A DNA stretch of 64,000 bases from Maribacter algicola. Its GTDB lineage: Bacteria > Bacteroidota > Bacteroidia > Flavobacteriales > Flavobacteriaceae. The stretch is from NCBI RefSeq assembly GCF_003933245.1, contig NZ_QUSX01000003.1, forward strand, positions 62,001-126,000, given 5' to 3'. The position numbers were made by a program, and so were the translations under genes. Under the pieces are notes generated by a model that was given only the letters and a program-made list of their open reading frames with translations, was not told where the DNA came from and made no database searches. Positions 19,105 to 27,870 of the stretch are shown in pieces (within the stretch, counting starts at the first letter, position 1; every line of letters begins with the position of its first letter).

Positions 19105-19665
19105 ATGAGCATACTACTGGAAAAACATATTGTTGAACTATTGCAGGAGCGGAACGATAAAGCAATTTCCCTTCTTTATGACAACTATGGGGATACACTT
19201 CTGGGAGTTGCCAACAAGGTCCTTAGAAACGAGGAACTTGCCCAAGATGTTTTGCAGGAGAGCTTCGTGAAAATTTGGAAAAAGGCCGACTCCTACGATC
19301 CCACGAAGGCTAAGCTTTTTACATGGTTGTTCCGTATTACCAGGAATACGGCCATTGATAAATTGAGAAGTTTGAACACAAAATCGGATAAGGAAATCCA
19401 AATAGACGTTTCTGACGTATATAATTTAGGTGTTGAAAGTACAAGACCGGAATTCATGGACGTTCAAGAACATCTGGATAAAATTGAGGAAAAGTATCAA
19501 ATCGTTTTAGATGCTTTGTTTTTCCAAGGAATGACGCAGCAGGAGGCAAGCGAAGAATTGGACATTCCTTTGGGAACGATTAAATCCAGGTTAAAAATTG
19601 GCTTACGTGAATTAAGGAAAGTCTACGGGCCTGCGGTACTTTTGCTTCTATTGAATATCGTGTAA
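19105..19665 (+). CDS. ECF-type RNA polymerase sigma factor
   Basis: This 186-residue sigma-70 family protein has region 2 (YDNYGDTLLGVANKVLR, then QDVLQESFVKIWKK and FTWLFRITRNTAIDKLR) and region 4 (LFFQGMTQQEASEELDIPLG, then TIKSRLKIGLRELRK). It ends in a short hydrophobic tail (AVLLLLLNIV), unusual for a soluble sigma factor. A membrane-spanning anti-sigma gene follows 115 bp downstream, as in SigK/RskA-type pairs. The 204-bp upstream spacer holds no clear TAnnTTTG box, which would suit autoregulation through its own promoter type. Confidence 0.92.
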   Translation: MSILLEKHIVELLQERNDKAISLLYDNYGDTLLGVANKVLRNEELAQDVLQESFVKIWKKADSYDPTKAKLFTWLFRITRNTAIDKLRSLNTKSDKEIQIDVSDVYNLGVESTRPEFMDVQEHLDKIEEKYQIVLDALFFQGMTQQEASEELDIPLGTIKSRLKIGLRELRKVYGPAVLLLLLNIV

Positions 19666-19780
19666 CTATGAAATAAGTCTATAGAAATCTTGATGTAGTA
19701 AGAAATTTGGGGATTGGCAATAAGCATACCTATGCTGAACGAAACCAAGGTATGGCCTATGAAATACAAAAAATAAACAG

Positions 19781-20539
19781 ATGAAAGATAAAATTAAAAA
19801 TTTCTTGGAGGGCGATTTATTGGAGAGCTATCTACTGGGTACCACTACGGAAATGGAAACCATGAAGGTGGAACAATACATAGCTATGTATCCAGAGGTA
19901 CGTGAAGCTTATAATGAATTGCAGAAAAGCTTGGAAATTTTCGCCAAACTGCACGCCATTAAATCTCCTGAAGGCCTAAAGGAAAAGATTACGGCGCGCA
20001 TAAAATCAGAACAGGTAGGAAGAAAGAAATTCTTCAGGTTTGCCATCGCTGCAAGTATCGTGGCAATGATATTCGCAGGATCGTCTTACTTCTATTGGGA
20101 CCAAAACCAGAATTTACAGGAGGAAAATTCCATGGTCAGCAACAAGATTAAATTGCTTGAAGCGGATATGAAACAACAATTGGAAGATGTTAGAAACCAA
20201 TTCATCGTTCTTAACAATCCAAGCACTAGAAAATACAATGTAAACGGCAACAAAAAGGCTAAGGAATTGAAAGCCGTGGCCTACATTAACCCCGTTAAGA
20301 AGTTATCCTATATCAACGTAAGCAACCTTCCCCATTTACCAGAAGACCAATGTTTTCAGATGTGGGCAGAGGTTAATGGCGAAATGTTGAATTTGGGCAT
20401 TATCGAAGAGGCGGGTGACAGTCAAAAACTGTTGGCACTTCCTTATGCTGAAAATGCAATGGGTTATATTACCATAGAACCTAAAGGTGGTAATCAAATC
20501 CCTACGGTTGACAATATTGTAGCAAATATTGCCTATTAG
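19781..20539 (+). CDS. RskA-like anti-sigma factor
   Basis: This 252-residue protein has a cytosolic N-terminal part (1-83) with the zinc-less anti-sigma pattern LLESYLLGTTTEMETMKVEQ, a single membrane helix at about 85-106, a coiled coil (about 108-145), and an extracytoplasmic RskA domain (about 160-252) containing the typical CFQMWAEVNGEMLNLG. It should sequester the ECF sigma factor encoded just upstream and release it on an envelope signal. Start is the ATG at 19781. A strong terminator follows at 20563-20590, closing a two-gene unit. Confidence 0.88.
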   Translation: MKDKIKNFLEGDLLESYLLGTTTEMETMKVEQYIAMYPEVREAYNELQKSLEIFAKLHAIKSPEGLKEKITARIKSEQVGRKKFFRFAIAASIVAMIFAGSSYFYWDQNQNLQEENSMVSNKIKLLEADMKQQLEDVRNQFIVLNNPSTRKYNVNGNKKAKELKAVAYINPVKKLSYINVSNLPHLPEDQCFQMWAEVNGEMLNLGIIEEAGDSQKLLALPYAENAMGYITIEPKGGNQIPTVDNIVANIAY

Positions 20540-20562
20540 TCGATAAATTATAAAGTAGTCTT

Positions 20563-20590
20563 AAAGCCCCAAATTGGGGCTTTATTTTTT
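20563..20590 (+). terminator. Intrinsic terminator of the sigma/anti-sigma operon
   Basis: AAAGCCCC (20563-20570), loop AAATT, GGGGCTTT (20576-20583), then ATTTTTTT. It is a classical rho-independent structure 23 bp after the anti-sigma stop. Confidence 0.85.
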
Positions 20591-20598
20591 TACCTTTG
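20591..20598 (+). promoter_or_regulatory. -7 box for the Cys4 protein/sigma operon
   Basis: TACCTTTG matches TAnnTTTG directly after the upstream terminator. The predicted leader of about 83 nt contains a perfect 7-bp hairpin, TGGGTTT-AAG-AAACCCA, at 20643-20659. A well-spaced -33 box is not seen. Confidence 0.4.
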
Positions 20599-20687
20599 TA
20601 TCCTTATTGGGAAGAGCGGTCTATTACCCACATTTTACAACTTGGGTTTAAGAAACCCATTTCATATAGCAGAACAAAAAATACAAA

Positions 20688-20891
20688 ATGAAACTTATAC
20701 TCCTCACAGTTGGACTTTTGGCATTGGCTTTCTCTGGAATAGCCATAAAAATATGGGCCAAAAAAGACGGAAAATTTGCAGGAACCTGTGCCAGCCAGAG
20801 TCCGTATCTTAATAAGGACGGACAAGCGTGCAGCATGTGCGGTAAATTGCCCGAAGAACAGGACTGCAAACAAGAAGCCACCTCCATGTAA
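20688..20891 (+). CDS. Small membrane protein with four-cysteine motif
   Basis: This 67-residue protein has one N-terminal membrane helix (about 3-22, MKLILLTVGLLALAFSGIAI), then KIWAKKDGKF and a short tail with four cysteines at 34, 48, 51 and 60 (pattern C-x13-C-x2-C-x8-C). The CSMCG pair suggests metal or iron-sulfur binding, or redox-active thiols. I know similar short proteins from flavobacteria annotated only as membrane or secreted protein. It lies 26 bp before a sigma-factor gene that has no other anti-sigma partner here, and lipA comes next. Confidence 0.75.
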   Translation: MKLILLTVGLLALAFSGIAIKIWAKKDGKFAGTCASQSPYLNKDGQACSMCGKLPEEQDCKQEATSM

Positions 20892-20917
20892 GGGATTTTT
20901 AAATAATCCAAGAACTA

Positions 20918-21469
20918 TTGACAGACGAAATCAATGACATTATCATCAAGGCCAAAGAAGGTAATCAGATAGCATTTAGTAGGTTACTGGACAGGTTTTG
21001 GAACGATGTTTATGGTTTTCAGTTAAAACGTACTGAAAACGAAAATGATGCGGAGGATATTACCATTCAAACCTTTTCCAAGGCTTTTGATAAAATCGAC
21101 ACCTTCGATGATCAGTTCACATTTAAGACTTGGTTGATTACAATATCAAAAAACATTCACATTGATTTGGTGAGAAAAAGAAAGAAAAACCTTTTGGATT
21201 CCCGAAGAAACGATGATGCCATAAAAGGTGTCCATGACGATGCCCCATCCATGGAGGACCAACTTATCCAAGAACAGAATCTAGCAGATTTGTTACGTGA
21301 TATCAAAAGTTTAAAACCCCATTATCAAGAAGTAATAAATCTTAGATATTTCAATGAGCTCAGCTATGCAGATATCGCAGAAAAACTGAACGAACCCATT
21401 AACAATATCAAGGTCAAGATTCTTCGGGCCAAAAAGCTCCTGGCCGAAGTTATTAGAGACAAAAGATAG
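20918..21469 (+). CDS. Sigma-70 family RNA polymerase sigma factor (TTG start)
   Basis: This 183-residue sigma factor has region 2 (LLDRFWNDVYGFQLKRT, AEDITIQTFSKAFDKID, FKTWLITISKNIHIDLVRKR) and region 4 (HYQEVINLRYFNELSYADIA, then NIKVKILRAKKLL). The only start giving a full region 2 is TTG at 20918. It follows the four-cysteine membrane protein by 26 bp and precedes lipA by 103 bp, which contains a separate promoter. No conventional anti-sigma gene is adjacent, so the small membrane protein is the obvious candidate regulator (inference). Confidence 0.88.
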   Translation: MTDEINDIIIKAKEGNQIAFSRLLDRFWNDVYGFQLKRTENENDAEDITIQTFSKAFDKIDTFDDQFTFKTWLITISKNIHIDLVRKRKKNLLDSRRNDDAIKGVHDDAPSMEDQLIQEQNLADLLRDIKSLKPHYQEVINLRYFNELSYADIAEKLNEPINNIKVKILRAKKLLAEVIRDKR

Positions 21470-21526
21470 TTCCCCCATACCTTTAGCTCTGCTACAAATT
21501 GGCATTATGAGCATCGATTTCGACGA

Positions 21527-21558
21527 TTGAATAATACACTATTTACTTCGTATATTTG
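21527..21558 (+). promoter_or_regulatory. Promoter of lipA
   Basis: TTG (21527-21529) is followed after 21 nt by TATATTTG (21551-21558), matching the flavobacterial consensus. The predicted transcription start near 21565 is only about 8 nt before the ATG, so the mRNA is nearly leaderless. Confidence 0.65.
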
Positions 21559-21572
21559 TAAAAAAATTAGGC

Positions 21573-22448
21573 ATGTCCATAGCAGTAAAAGAAAATGTAG
21601 CTCCCCCTAAGGGAAAACCTAAATGGTTAAGGGTAAAACTTCCAACGGGTAAGAAGTATACCCAACTTAGAAGTTTGGTGGACAAGTATGATTTGCATAC
21701 GATATGTACATCGGGTAGTTGCCCAAACATGGGTGAATGTTGGGGAGAGGGCACTGCTACTTTCATGATTCTGGGTAATATTTGTACTAGATCCTGTGGT
21801 TTCTGTGGAGTCAAAACGGGACGTCCGGAACATGTGGATTGGGCCGAACCCGAGAAAGTGGCCCGTTCCATTAAAATCATGGGGATTAAGCATGCGGTAA
21901 TTACCTCCGTAGATCGAGACGACCTCAAGGATATGGGGTCCATCATTTGGGCGGAAACGGTCAAAGCCATTCGAAGAATGAACCCCAATACCACTTTAGA
22001 GACCCTTATTCCCGATTTTCAAGGTGTAGAAAAGCACTTAGACAGAATCATTCAAGTTTCCCCAGAAGTGGTCTCCCACAATATGGAAACCGTTAAACGA
22101 TTAACAAGGGAAGTACGAATACAGGCAAAATATGAACGTAGCTTGGAGGTATTGCGTTATTTGCGCGCCAATGGCGTCAACAGGACAAAGTCCGGCATAA
22201 TGCTAGGTCTTGGCGAACTTGAGGAAGAGGTAATTCAAACAATGCGAGATCTAAGGGATGCAAATGTGGACGTGGTTACCATAGGACAGTATTTACAGCC
22301 ATCAAAAAAACATCTTCCCGTAAAAGAATTCATTACCCCGGAACAGTTCAAAAAATACGAGGAAATAGGTCTTGAAATGGGATTTAGACATGTAGAAAGT
22401 GGTGCCTTGGTACGATCTTCCTACAAGGCACATAAACACATTGATTAA
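21573..22448 (+). CDS. lipA: Lipoyl synthase
   Basis: LipA inserts two sulfur atoms into octanoyl groups to form lipoyl cofactors. The 291-residue protein has both clusters: the auxiliary 4Fe-4S cysteines 45, 50 and 56 (CTSGSCPNMGEC, CX4CX5C) and the radical-SAM cysteines 71, 75 and 78 (CTRSCGFC, CX3CX2C). The C-terminal serine ligand of the auxiliary cluster lies in VRSSYKAH. It has its own promoter at 21527-21558. The next gene (gap) follows at 59 bp. Confidence 0.97.
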   Translation: MSIAVKENVAPPKGKPKWLRVKLPTGKKYTQLRSLVDKYDLHTICTSGSCPNMGECWGEGTATFMILGNICTRSCGFCGVKTGRPEHVDWAEPEKVARSIKIMGIKHAVITSVDRDDLKDMGSIIWAETVKAIRRMNPNTTLETLIPDFQGVEKHLDRIIQVSPEVVSHNMETVKRLTREVRIQAKYERSLEVLRYLRANGVNRTKSGIMLGLGELEEEVIQTMRDLRDANVDVVTIGQYLQPSKKHLPVKEFITPEQFKKYEEIGLEMGFRHVESGALVRSSYKAHKHID

Positions 22449-22507
22449 ATCATGATTTCCTTATATAAATTGCGACTTATGAGGATTATGGTTTGATTGT
22501 CTCTTCA

Positions 22508-23518
22508 ATGGAAAAAATTAGAATAGGAATCAACGGATTTGGAAGAATTGGCAGGACATTTCTTAGGTTGGTTCAAGCCCACCCAGATTTAGAAGTGGTA
22601 GCCATAAATGATTTAGCCAATGCGCAAACATTGGCCCACCTTCTAAAGTATGATAGTATCCATGGTATTTTCAAGGGTTCGGTCCATCATGGCGAAAACC
22701 ATTTGATGATACATGGTAAAAAAGTGCAACTTTCCAACCAGTCGCATCCAAAAGATATTGATTGGGGTAATGATCTAGTCGACATAGTAATTGAAAGTAC
22801 CGGAAAATTCAAAACCTTGGAGGTTTTGGAACACCATATTAAAAATGGTGCAAAAAAAGTTATCCTTTCCGTACCCCCCTTAGAGCAGGATATCAAAATG
22901 ATCGTATATGGAATAAACGAGTCCATCTTAACAAAAGAGGACCATATTATTTCCAATGCATCCTGTACTACGAACAATGCCGCGCCCATGATAAAGGTTA
23001 TCAATGACCTCTGCGGTATTGAACAAGCCTATATTACAACTATCCATTCCTATACTTCAGACCAGAGCTTGCACGACCAACCCCACAAGGATTTAAGAAG
23101 GGCAAGGGCCGCGGGCCAATCTATAGTGCCCACAACTACAGGAGCGGCAAAAGCCTTGACCAGGATCTTTCCAGAATTGGAAGAGGTCATTGGCGGTTGC
23201 GGAATACGAGTACCTGTACCAAATGGCTCATTGACAGATATTACTTTCAATGTTAAAAGAAATACCACAATACAGGAAATTAATGATACTTTTGAAAAAG
23301 TGTCAAAAAATGAACTAAAAAACATTCTTTATTACACGGAAGACCCTATTGTATCTGTGGATATAAACAATAGTTCTTATTCTTGTACGTTTGATTCTCT
23401 AATGACCTCGGTTATTGGGCGAATGGTAAAAATAATTGGCTGGTATGACAATGAAACCGGATATAGCAGTAGAATTATCGACCTTATTCATTTAATGGCA
23501 ACGAAAAAGTACATTTGA
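22508..23518 (+). CDS. gap: Glyceraldehyde-3-phosphate dehydrogenase (type I)
   Basis: This 336-residue enzyme has the Rossmann motif INGFGRIGRTFLR at the N terminus, the catalytic Cys153 in SNASCTTNNAAPM, and the partner histidine in TTIHSYTSDQ. The residue four after the catalytic cysteine, often a second cysteine, is Asn here, a variant I associate with one of the two GAPDH forms of Bacteroidota. VPVPNGSLTDITFNV and WYDNETGYSSR are also conserved. The ATG at 22508 is preferred to an in-frame TTG at 22493. Its TGA stop overlaps the TTG start of a histidine kinase gene, an unusual coupling. Confidence 0.94.
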   Translation: MEKIRIGINGFGRIGRTFLRLVQAHPDLEVVAINDLANAQTLAHLLKYDSIHGIFKGSVHHGENHLMIHGKKVQLSNQSHPKDIDWGNDLVDIVIESTGKFKTLEVLEHHIKNGAKKVILSVPPLEQDIKMIVYGINESILTKEDHIISNASCTTNNAAPMIKVINDLCGIEQAYITTIHSYTSDQSLHDQPHKDLRRARAAGQSIVPTTTGAAKALTRIFPELEEVIGGCGIRVPVPNGSLTDITFNVKRNTTIQEINDTFEKVSKNELKNILYYTEDPIVSVDINNSSYSCTFDSLMTSVIGRMVKIIGWYDNETGYSSRIIDLIHLMATKKYI

Positions 23519-25734
23519 GAAAGACTTGCTTTCATAAAAAACTTTTCAATTTTTTCCCGCTTTTTCTTTTTCTAATAGTGGGAGTGTCCCTCTATTCTCA
23601 AGATTCAGTTCCCGTTCGTAATATGGACCCCTATTTTGATGAGGCCAGAAAACTCAGAAATCAGAATAAGATCGACCTGGCCCTAGAGACCTTGGACAAA
23701 GCCGCGGAAGAGGCAGAAAAAGATGAAGATGTAAAAGGATTGATCGATTGTTATCACGAGCTGGCCCTGCTCTATCTTAAATTGGATAAAGAAAGTGATA
23801 CCCAATTCTATTGGGATCGTGCCAGTGTTTTACTTTCGGATATAGCTTATCCCTACGGGGATGCCATTCATAAATACATTGAGGCAATTCTGCTCTTTCA
23901 GGCAGATCAAAGCTACCAGGCCTTGTTTATGTTGAACGAAGCGAAACAGTTGAACAACGACAGAAATTTTTTCAACAATATTTTACTTACCGAAGCAATG
24001 GTATATATGAAGTTGGAAAAATATGAAAGCGCCGCCAAAAACCTCAATTCCTTGATAGTCAACTCAGATATTTACGAAAAGGACTATTTATCCACCCGGG
24101 CTCATTTAGGCTTATCCGAATTAAATTACCAAAAGGAAAGTTTTGAGGAGAGTGCCAAACATGGGGAAGAGGCTTTGGCCCTGGCCAACAACAATGGATT
24201 CTTTTTGGAGGTAAGGCAGGCAAATGAACTTTTATCAAAAGTGTACAGTAAATTGGGAGCCTACCAAAAGGCATGGGCCAATAGCCAGAATTTATTGGAC
24301 ATCCAAGACTCCTTATTTACCATTGACAAGGTAAAGGTAGAAGCCAAAACAGCCGATAAAATAAGGGATGACTACAAGACTGAACTGATTGCAAGACAGG
24401 ACAATACAATCCAAGAACTGAAAGAGTCCCAAAATAGGTCAGAATTAACAGCTATTTTAACATCGGCCTTTCTAATTATAATTTCACTATTGGCAGTTTC
24501 CCTGTATAGAAACAACCAGATTAAATTAAAGACAAACGATCTTTTACAGACAAAAAACAGGGAGTTACAAGTCGCCAGGGATGGGGCGGTACAGGCCATG
24601 GAGGCAAAGACGAACTTTCTTTCCACTGTGAGCCATGAATTAAGAACTCCCCTATATGCCGTAACGGGACTCACCCACCTACTTTTGGAAGAAAATCCAT
24701 CCGATCATCAAAAAGAACATTTAAAAGCCTTGAAGTTTTCTGGGGATTATCTTTTGAACTTTATCAATGATATTCTTCATATCAATAAAATCGATGCCAA
24801 TAAACTGGAGCCACTGAATATGGAGTTCAACCTTAAAAAGGTCATTAATGAAGTGATGGATTCCCTACAGCAAAGTGCCAAGGAAAACAAGACCAAATTG
24901 ATTTTGGATTACGACAATGAAATTCCAAAACATTTGATGAGCGACCCATTAAAACTTTCCCAAGTCTTTATGAACCTCATTGGTAACGCGATTAAGTTTA
25001 CTAGGGGTGGAATCGTTGAGGTAATTTGTAAACTAAAGGAAAAGAACGGGGAAGATGTTACCATTTATTTTGAGGTAAAGGACAACGGAATTGGTATTTC
25101 CAAGGAAAAACAGCAAAGCATTTTTGATGGTTTTGAGCAAGGCTCCATACAAATCAATAGAGAATATGGTGGAACCGGACTGGGCCTTACCATTGTAAAA
25201 AGCCTATTAGGTCTCTTTGAAAGTAAAATAGAATTACAAAGTACCCTAGGCGAAGGCAGTTCCTTCATTTTTGAAATCGATATGAAAAGTAAGGAGGAAC
25301 TCATGGACGAGGTAGTCTTTGAAATTACAAAAGGGGAATATGATTTCAAGGGGCTTCACATCATGGTTGTTGAGGATAATAAGATCAATCAGGTAATAAC
25401 CAAGAAAATGCTCAACAAAAAGGAAATTACTTGCGACATTGCAAGTAGTGGCGAAGAGGCGGTAATGTTGGCCAAAGAAAACACATATGATGCCATATTG
25501 ATGGATATCCATATGCCAGGAATTAGCGGTGAAGAGGCAACAATACAAATTAGAACGTTCGACCAAACAACCCCCATAATAGCTTTAACAGCCATCTCTT
25601 TGGACGATAGCGTAGAAAGCTTCTATGCCGCGGGTTGTAACGATGTGGTAACAAAACCCTTTAAACCGGAGATTTTCTATCAAAAAATAGGGGAAAATAT
25701 TTTTGATAAAAAGATTAGGACCTCGCTGTCATAA
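23515..25734 (+). CDS. Hybrid sensor histidine kinase with TPR sensor region
   Basis: This 739-residue protein starts at a TTG that overlaps the gap stop (TTGA). Residues 1-29 form a signal-like segment ending in SLYSQ. Residues about 35-290 are helical TPR-type repeats predicted to be periplasmic, followed by a membrane helix at about 311-331. The kinase has the H-box STVSHELRTPLYAV with His374, N-box NLIGNAIKFT, and G boxes VKDNGIGIS and GTGLGLTIVK. A fused receiver domain (about 620-735) has Asp664 in LMDIHMPG and TKPFKP. Phosphorelay from His374 to Asp664 is expected. Its 3' end overlaps the convergent lpxK by 20 bp. Confidence 0.9.
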   Translation: MRKTCFHKKLFNFFPLFLFLIVGVSLYSQDSVPVRNMDPYFDEARKLRNQNKIDLALETLDKAAEEAEKDEDVKGLIDCYHELALLYLKLDKESDTQFYWDRASVLLSDIAYPYGDAIHKYIEAILLFQADQSYQALFMLNEAKQLNNDRNFFNNILLTEAMVYMKLEKYESAAKNLNSLIVNSDIYEKDYLSTRAHLGLSELNYQKESFEESAKHGEEALALANNNGFFLEVRQANELLSKVYSKLGAYQKAWANSQNLLDIQDSLFTIDKVKVEAKTADKIRDDYKTELIARQDNTIQELKESQNRSELTAILTSAFLIIISLLAVSLYRNNQIKLKTNDLLQTKNRELQVARDGAVQAMEAKTNFLSTVSHELRTPLYAVTGLTHLLLEENPSDHQKEHLKALKFSGDYLLNFINDILHINKIDANKLEPLNMEFNLKKVINEVMDSLQQSAKENKTKLILDYDNEIPKHLMSDPLKLSQVFMNLIGNAIKFTRGGIVEVICKLKEKNGEDVTIYFEVKDNGIGISKEKQQSIFDGFEQGSIQINREYGGTGLGLTIVKSLLGLFESKIELQSTLGEGSSFIFEIDMKSKEELMDEVVFEITKGEYDFKGLHIMVVEDNKINQVITKKMLNKKEITCDIASSGEEAVMLAKENTYDAILMDIHMPGISGEEATIQIRTFDQTTPIIALTAISLDDSVESFYAAGCNDVVTKPFKPEIFYQKIGENIFDKKIRTSLS

Positions 25735-26722
25735 ATTGTGATAAGGCATCAAAAATAATTTTCTTGCCATCTCCAATAAACCGATGGCTTACGCGCAAAT
25801 AAGAAAGGTTGGATAGATGACCTTTCAATCGCATATAGTCCTTTTCAGTGGTGACTATCAATTCCTTTTTACTGAGAAAACCGATTTCCTTTTGGGTAAA
25901 AAAGTGATGGTCCTTAAAGGCCAAATGCTCAAAAGTAAATCCTTGGGACTTTAAATGTAGTATTAGTGGAGCAGGATTGGCGATTCCTGTGACCAATGTG
26001 AATTTTTTATCTTTCAGCGCATCCATTTTTATTTGGTTTGACAGACCATATAAAATCCCATCATATGCCAAGCAGCTAAAGAGTACTTTTTGGTCAATTC
26101 CATGTTTCAGTTTCTGTGCAATATGATTTTGTTCTTCCTCATTTAAATTTGGAGGACATTTGGTCACAATTATAAAATTGGCCCGTTGCGCGGCATTTTT
26201 GCTATCCCTCAGATTACCAGTGGGCAAATACCAATCATCCACATACAGATCCCCATAGGATGTCAATAAAACGGAAACATGAGGTGTTACTTTTCTGTGT
26301 TGGAAAGCATCGTCCAAAACAATGAGTTCCGGTTTTACGCTATTGGTCAATAAGCGGATTCCCTCCCTCCTATTTGCATCTACTGCGACGGTAACATCCG
26401 CGAATTTTTGATGTATCTGATAAGGTTCATCCCCAAGATTTTCGACAGTAACATTGGCGTCAGCGATTAAAAACCCCTTGGATTTGCGCTTATAGCCCCT
26501 ACTCAAAACCGCTATTTTATAATGAGGCTTCAATAGCTCCAATAAGAACTCGGTCATAGGGGTTTTTCCAGTACCACCAACACTTAAATTACCAATGCAC
26601 ACAATGGGCACATCAAATTTTTGGGAGGAAAAAAGACCAATGTCATACAGGAAGTTCCGCAAGTAAACCACAAGGGCGTAGACCAAAGAAAATGGAAACA
26701 GAAGTTTTCTTAAAAGTTGCAT
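25715..26722 (-). CDS. lpxK: Tetraacyldisaccharide 4'-kinase
   Basis: LpxK phosphorylates the lipid A disaccharide precursor at the 4' position. The 335-residue protein has an N-terminal membrane-associated helix (about 5-25) and the modified Walker A GNLSVGGTGKTP (P-loop GGTGKT at 49-54). DDAFQHRKV near residue 136 is the family signature, and VVTKCPP-like and TEKDYMRLK segments follow. The gene confirms a lipid A-containing outer membrane. It is read towards the hybrid kinase and overlaps its last 20 bp, so the two mRNAs share an antisense tail. Confidence 0.95.
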   Translation of the reverse strand: MQLLRKLLFPFSLVYALVVYLRNFLYDIGLFSSQKFDVPIVCIGNLSVGGTGKTPMTEFLLELLKPHYKIAVLSRGYKRKSKGFLIADANVTVENLGDEPYQIHQKFADVTVAVDANRREGIRLLTNSVKPELIVLDDAFQHRKVTPHVSVLLTSYGDLYVDDWYLPTGNLRDSKNAAQRANFIIVTKCPPNLNEEEQNHIAQKLKHGIDQKVLFSCLAYDGILYGLSNQIKMDALKDKKFTLVTGIANPAPLILHLKSQGFTFEHLAFKDHHFFTQKEIGFLSKKELIVTTEKDYMRLKGHLSNLSYLRVSHRFIGDGKKIIFDALSQFMTARS

Positions 26723-26743
26723 CAGAACGAAATTATAATAATT

Positions 26744-26751
26744 TATCTTTG
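26744..26751 (+). promoter_or_regulatory. -7 box for the Nif3-like operon
   Basis: TATCTTTG matches TAnnTTTG and lies 22 nt before the ATG at 26774. A TTG 24 nt upstream is slightly too far for a standard -33 element. Confidence 0.5.
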
Positions 26752-26773
26752 AAAACCTTATAATTTATTGAAA

Positions 26774-27868
26774 ATGACGGTTAAATCGGTTGCCCAAATC
26801 CTAGAAGAACTAGCCCCTTTGGAACACGCGGAGGATTTTGACAATGTAGGCCTTTTGGTGGGCGACAGTGCCATGGAGATTAGCGGAATTTTAGTGACCT
26901 TAGATACTTTGGAATCTGTAGTGGACGAGGCGATTGCAAACCATTGCAATCTCATTGTTAGTTTTCATCCGATTATTTTTAGCGGATTAAAAAAGATTAC
27001 CGGCAAAAACTATGTGGAACGCACCGTTATAAAAGCGATTCAAAACAATATTGCAATTTATGCCATCCACACGGCCCTGGATAATACTTTTAACGGTGTC
27101 AATGCAAAGATTTGTGAGGTCTTGGGTCTTGGCAGCACCAAGATACTGATACCCAAAAAAGATACGATCAGAAAACTTACCACCTATATCCCATCCGCGG
27201 AAGCGGACAATCTCAAAGAAAAACTTTTCAAGGCCGGAGCTGGAAACATTGGAAACTATAGTAATTGCAGCTTCGCGCTTGAGGGGACCGGCAGTTACAA
27301 AGCAGGCGAACACAGTAATCCTACGATAGGGGAAATAGGAAAGACCCACTTTGAGAAGGAAACCATGATCAATGTGACCTATCTTAAGTCTTCGGAAAAT
27401 AATGTTTTGAATGCCCTAATGAAACACCATCCCTACGAAGAAATAGCCTATGAAGTGTATTCCTTGGAAAACCAAAACCAAAATATTGGCATGGGAATGA
27501 TAGGTGAGTTGAATGAAGCCATACCGGAATTATCCTTTTTAAGGCATTTAAAAAAGACAATGGGCGCCCAGGTTGTAAGGCATTCGGTACTACGGAACAA
27601 ACCCGTTAAAAAAGTAGCGGTTTTAGGAGGTAGTGGGGCATTTGCCATTGGAGCGGCGAAAGCTGCAGGAGCCGATGTTTTCGTGACCGCCGACGTTAAA
27701 TACCATCAGTTTTATGAAGCCGAAAATGAAATGGTGATTGCGGACATTGGACACTTTGAAACTGAGCAATTTACAAAAAACCTTTTAGTTGATTATCTTA
27801 CGAAAAAAATTCCTAATTTTGCAATCCATTTATCGGAAAGTATAACAAATCCTATCAAGTATTTTTAA
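26774..27868 (+). CDS. Nif3-like (DUF34) dinuclear metal protein
   Basis: This 364-residue protein is the long form of the Nif3/DUF34 family, similar to YqfO, in which a PII-like domain (about 125-235) is inserted into the metal-binding fold. Metal ligands are visible in SFHPIIFSG, IHTALDN, TADVKYHQFYEAE and IGHFETEQ. The family is often annotated as GTP cyclohydrolase I type 2, but that activity is doubtful. Start is the ATG at 26774, not the in-frame TTG at 26768. It ends 2 bp before the zinc-ribbon-family gene, and this pairing is conserved in Bacteroidota. Confidence 0.92.
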   Translation: MTVKSVAQILEELAPLEHAEDFDNVGLLVGDSAMEISGILVTLDTLESVVDEAIANHCNLIVSFHPIIFSGLKKITGKNYVERTVIKAIQNNIAIYAIHTALDNTFNGVNAKICEVLGLGSTKILIPKKDTIRKLTTYIPSAEADNLKEKLFKAGAGNIGNYSNCSFALEGTGSYKAGEHSNPTIGEIGKTHFEKETMINVTYLKSSENNVLNALMKHHPYEEIAYEVYSLENQNQNIGMGMIGELNEAIPELSFLRHLKKTMGAQVVRHSVLRNKPVKKVAVLGGSGAFAIGAAKAAGADVFVTADVKYHQFYEAENEMVIADIGHFETEQFTKNLLVDYLTKKIPNFAIHLSESITNPIKYF

Positions 27869-27870
27869 AT

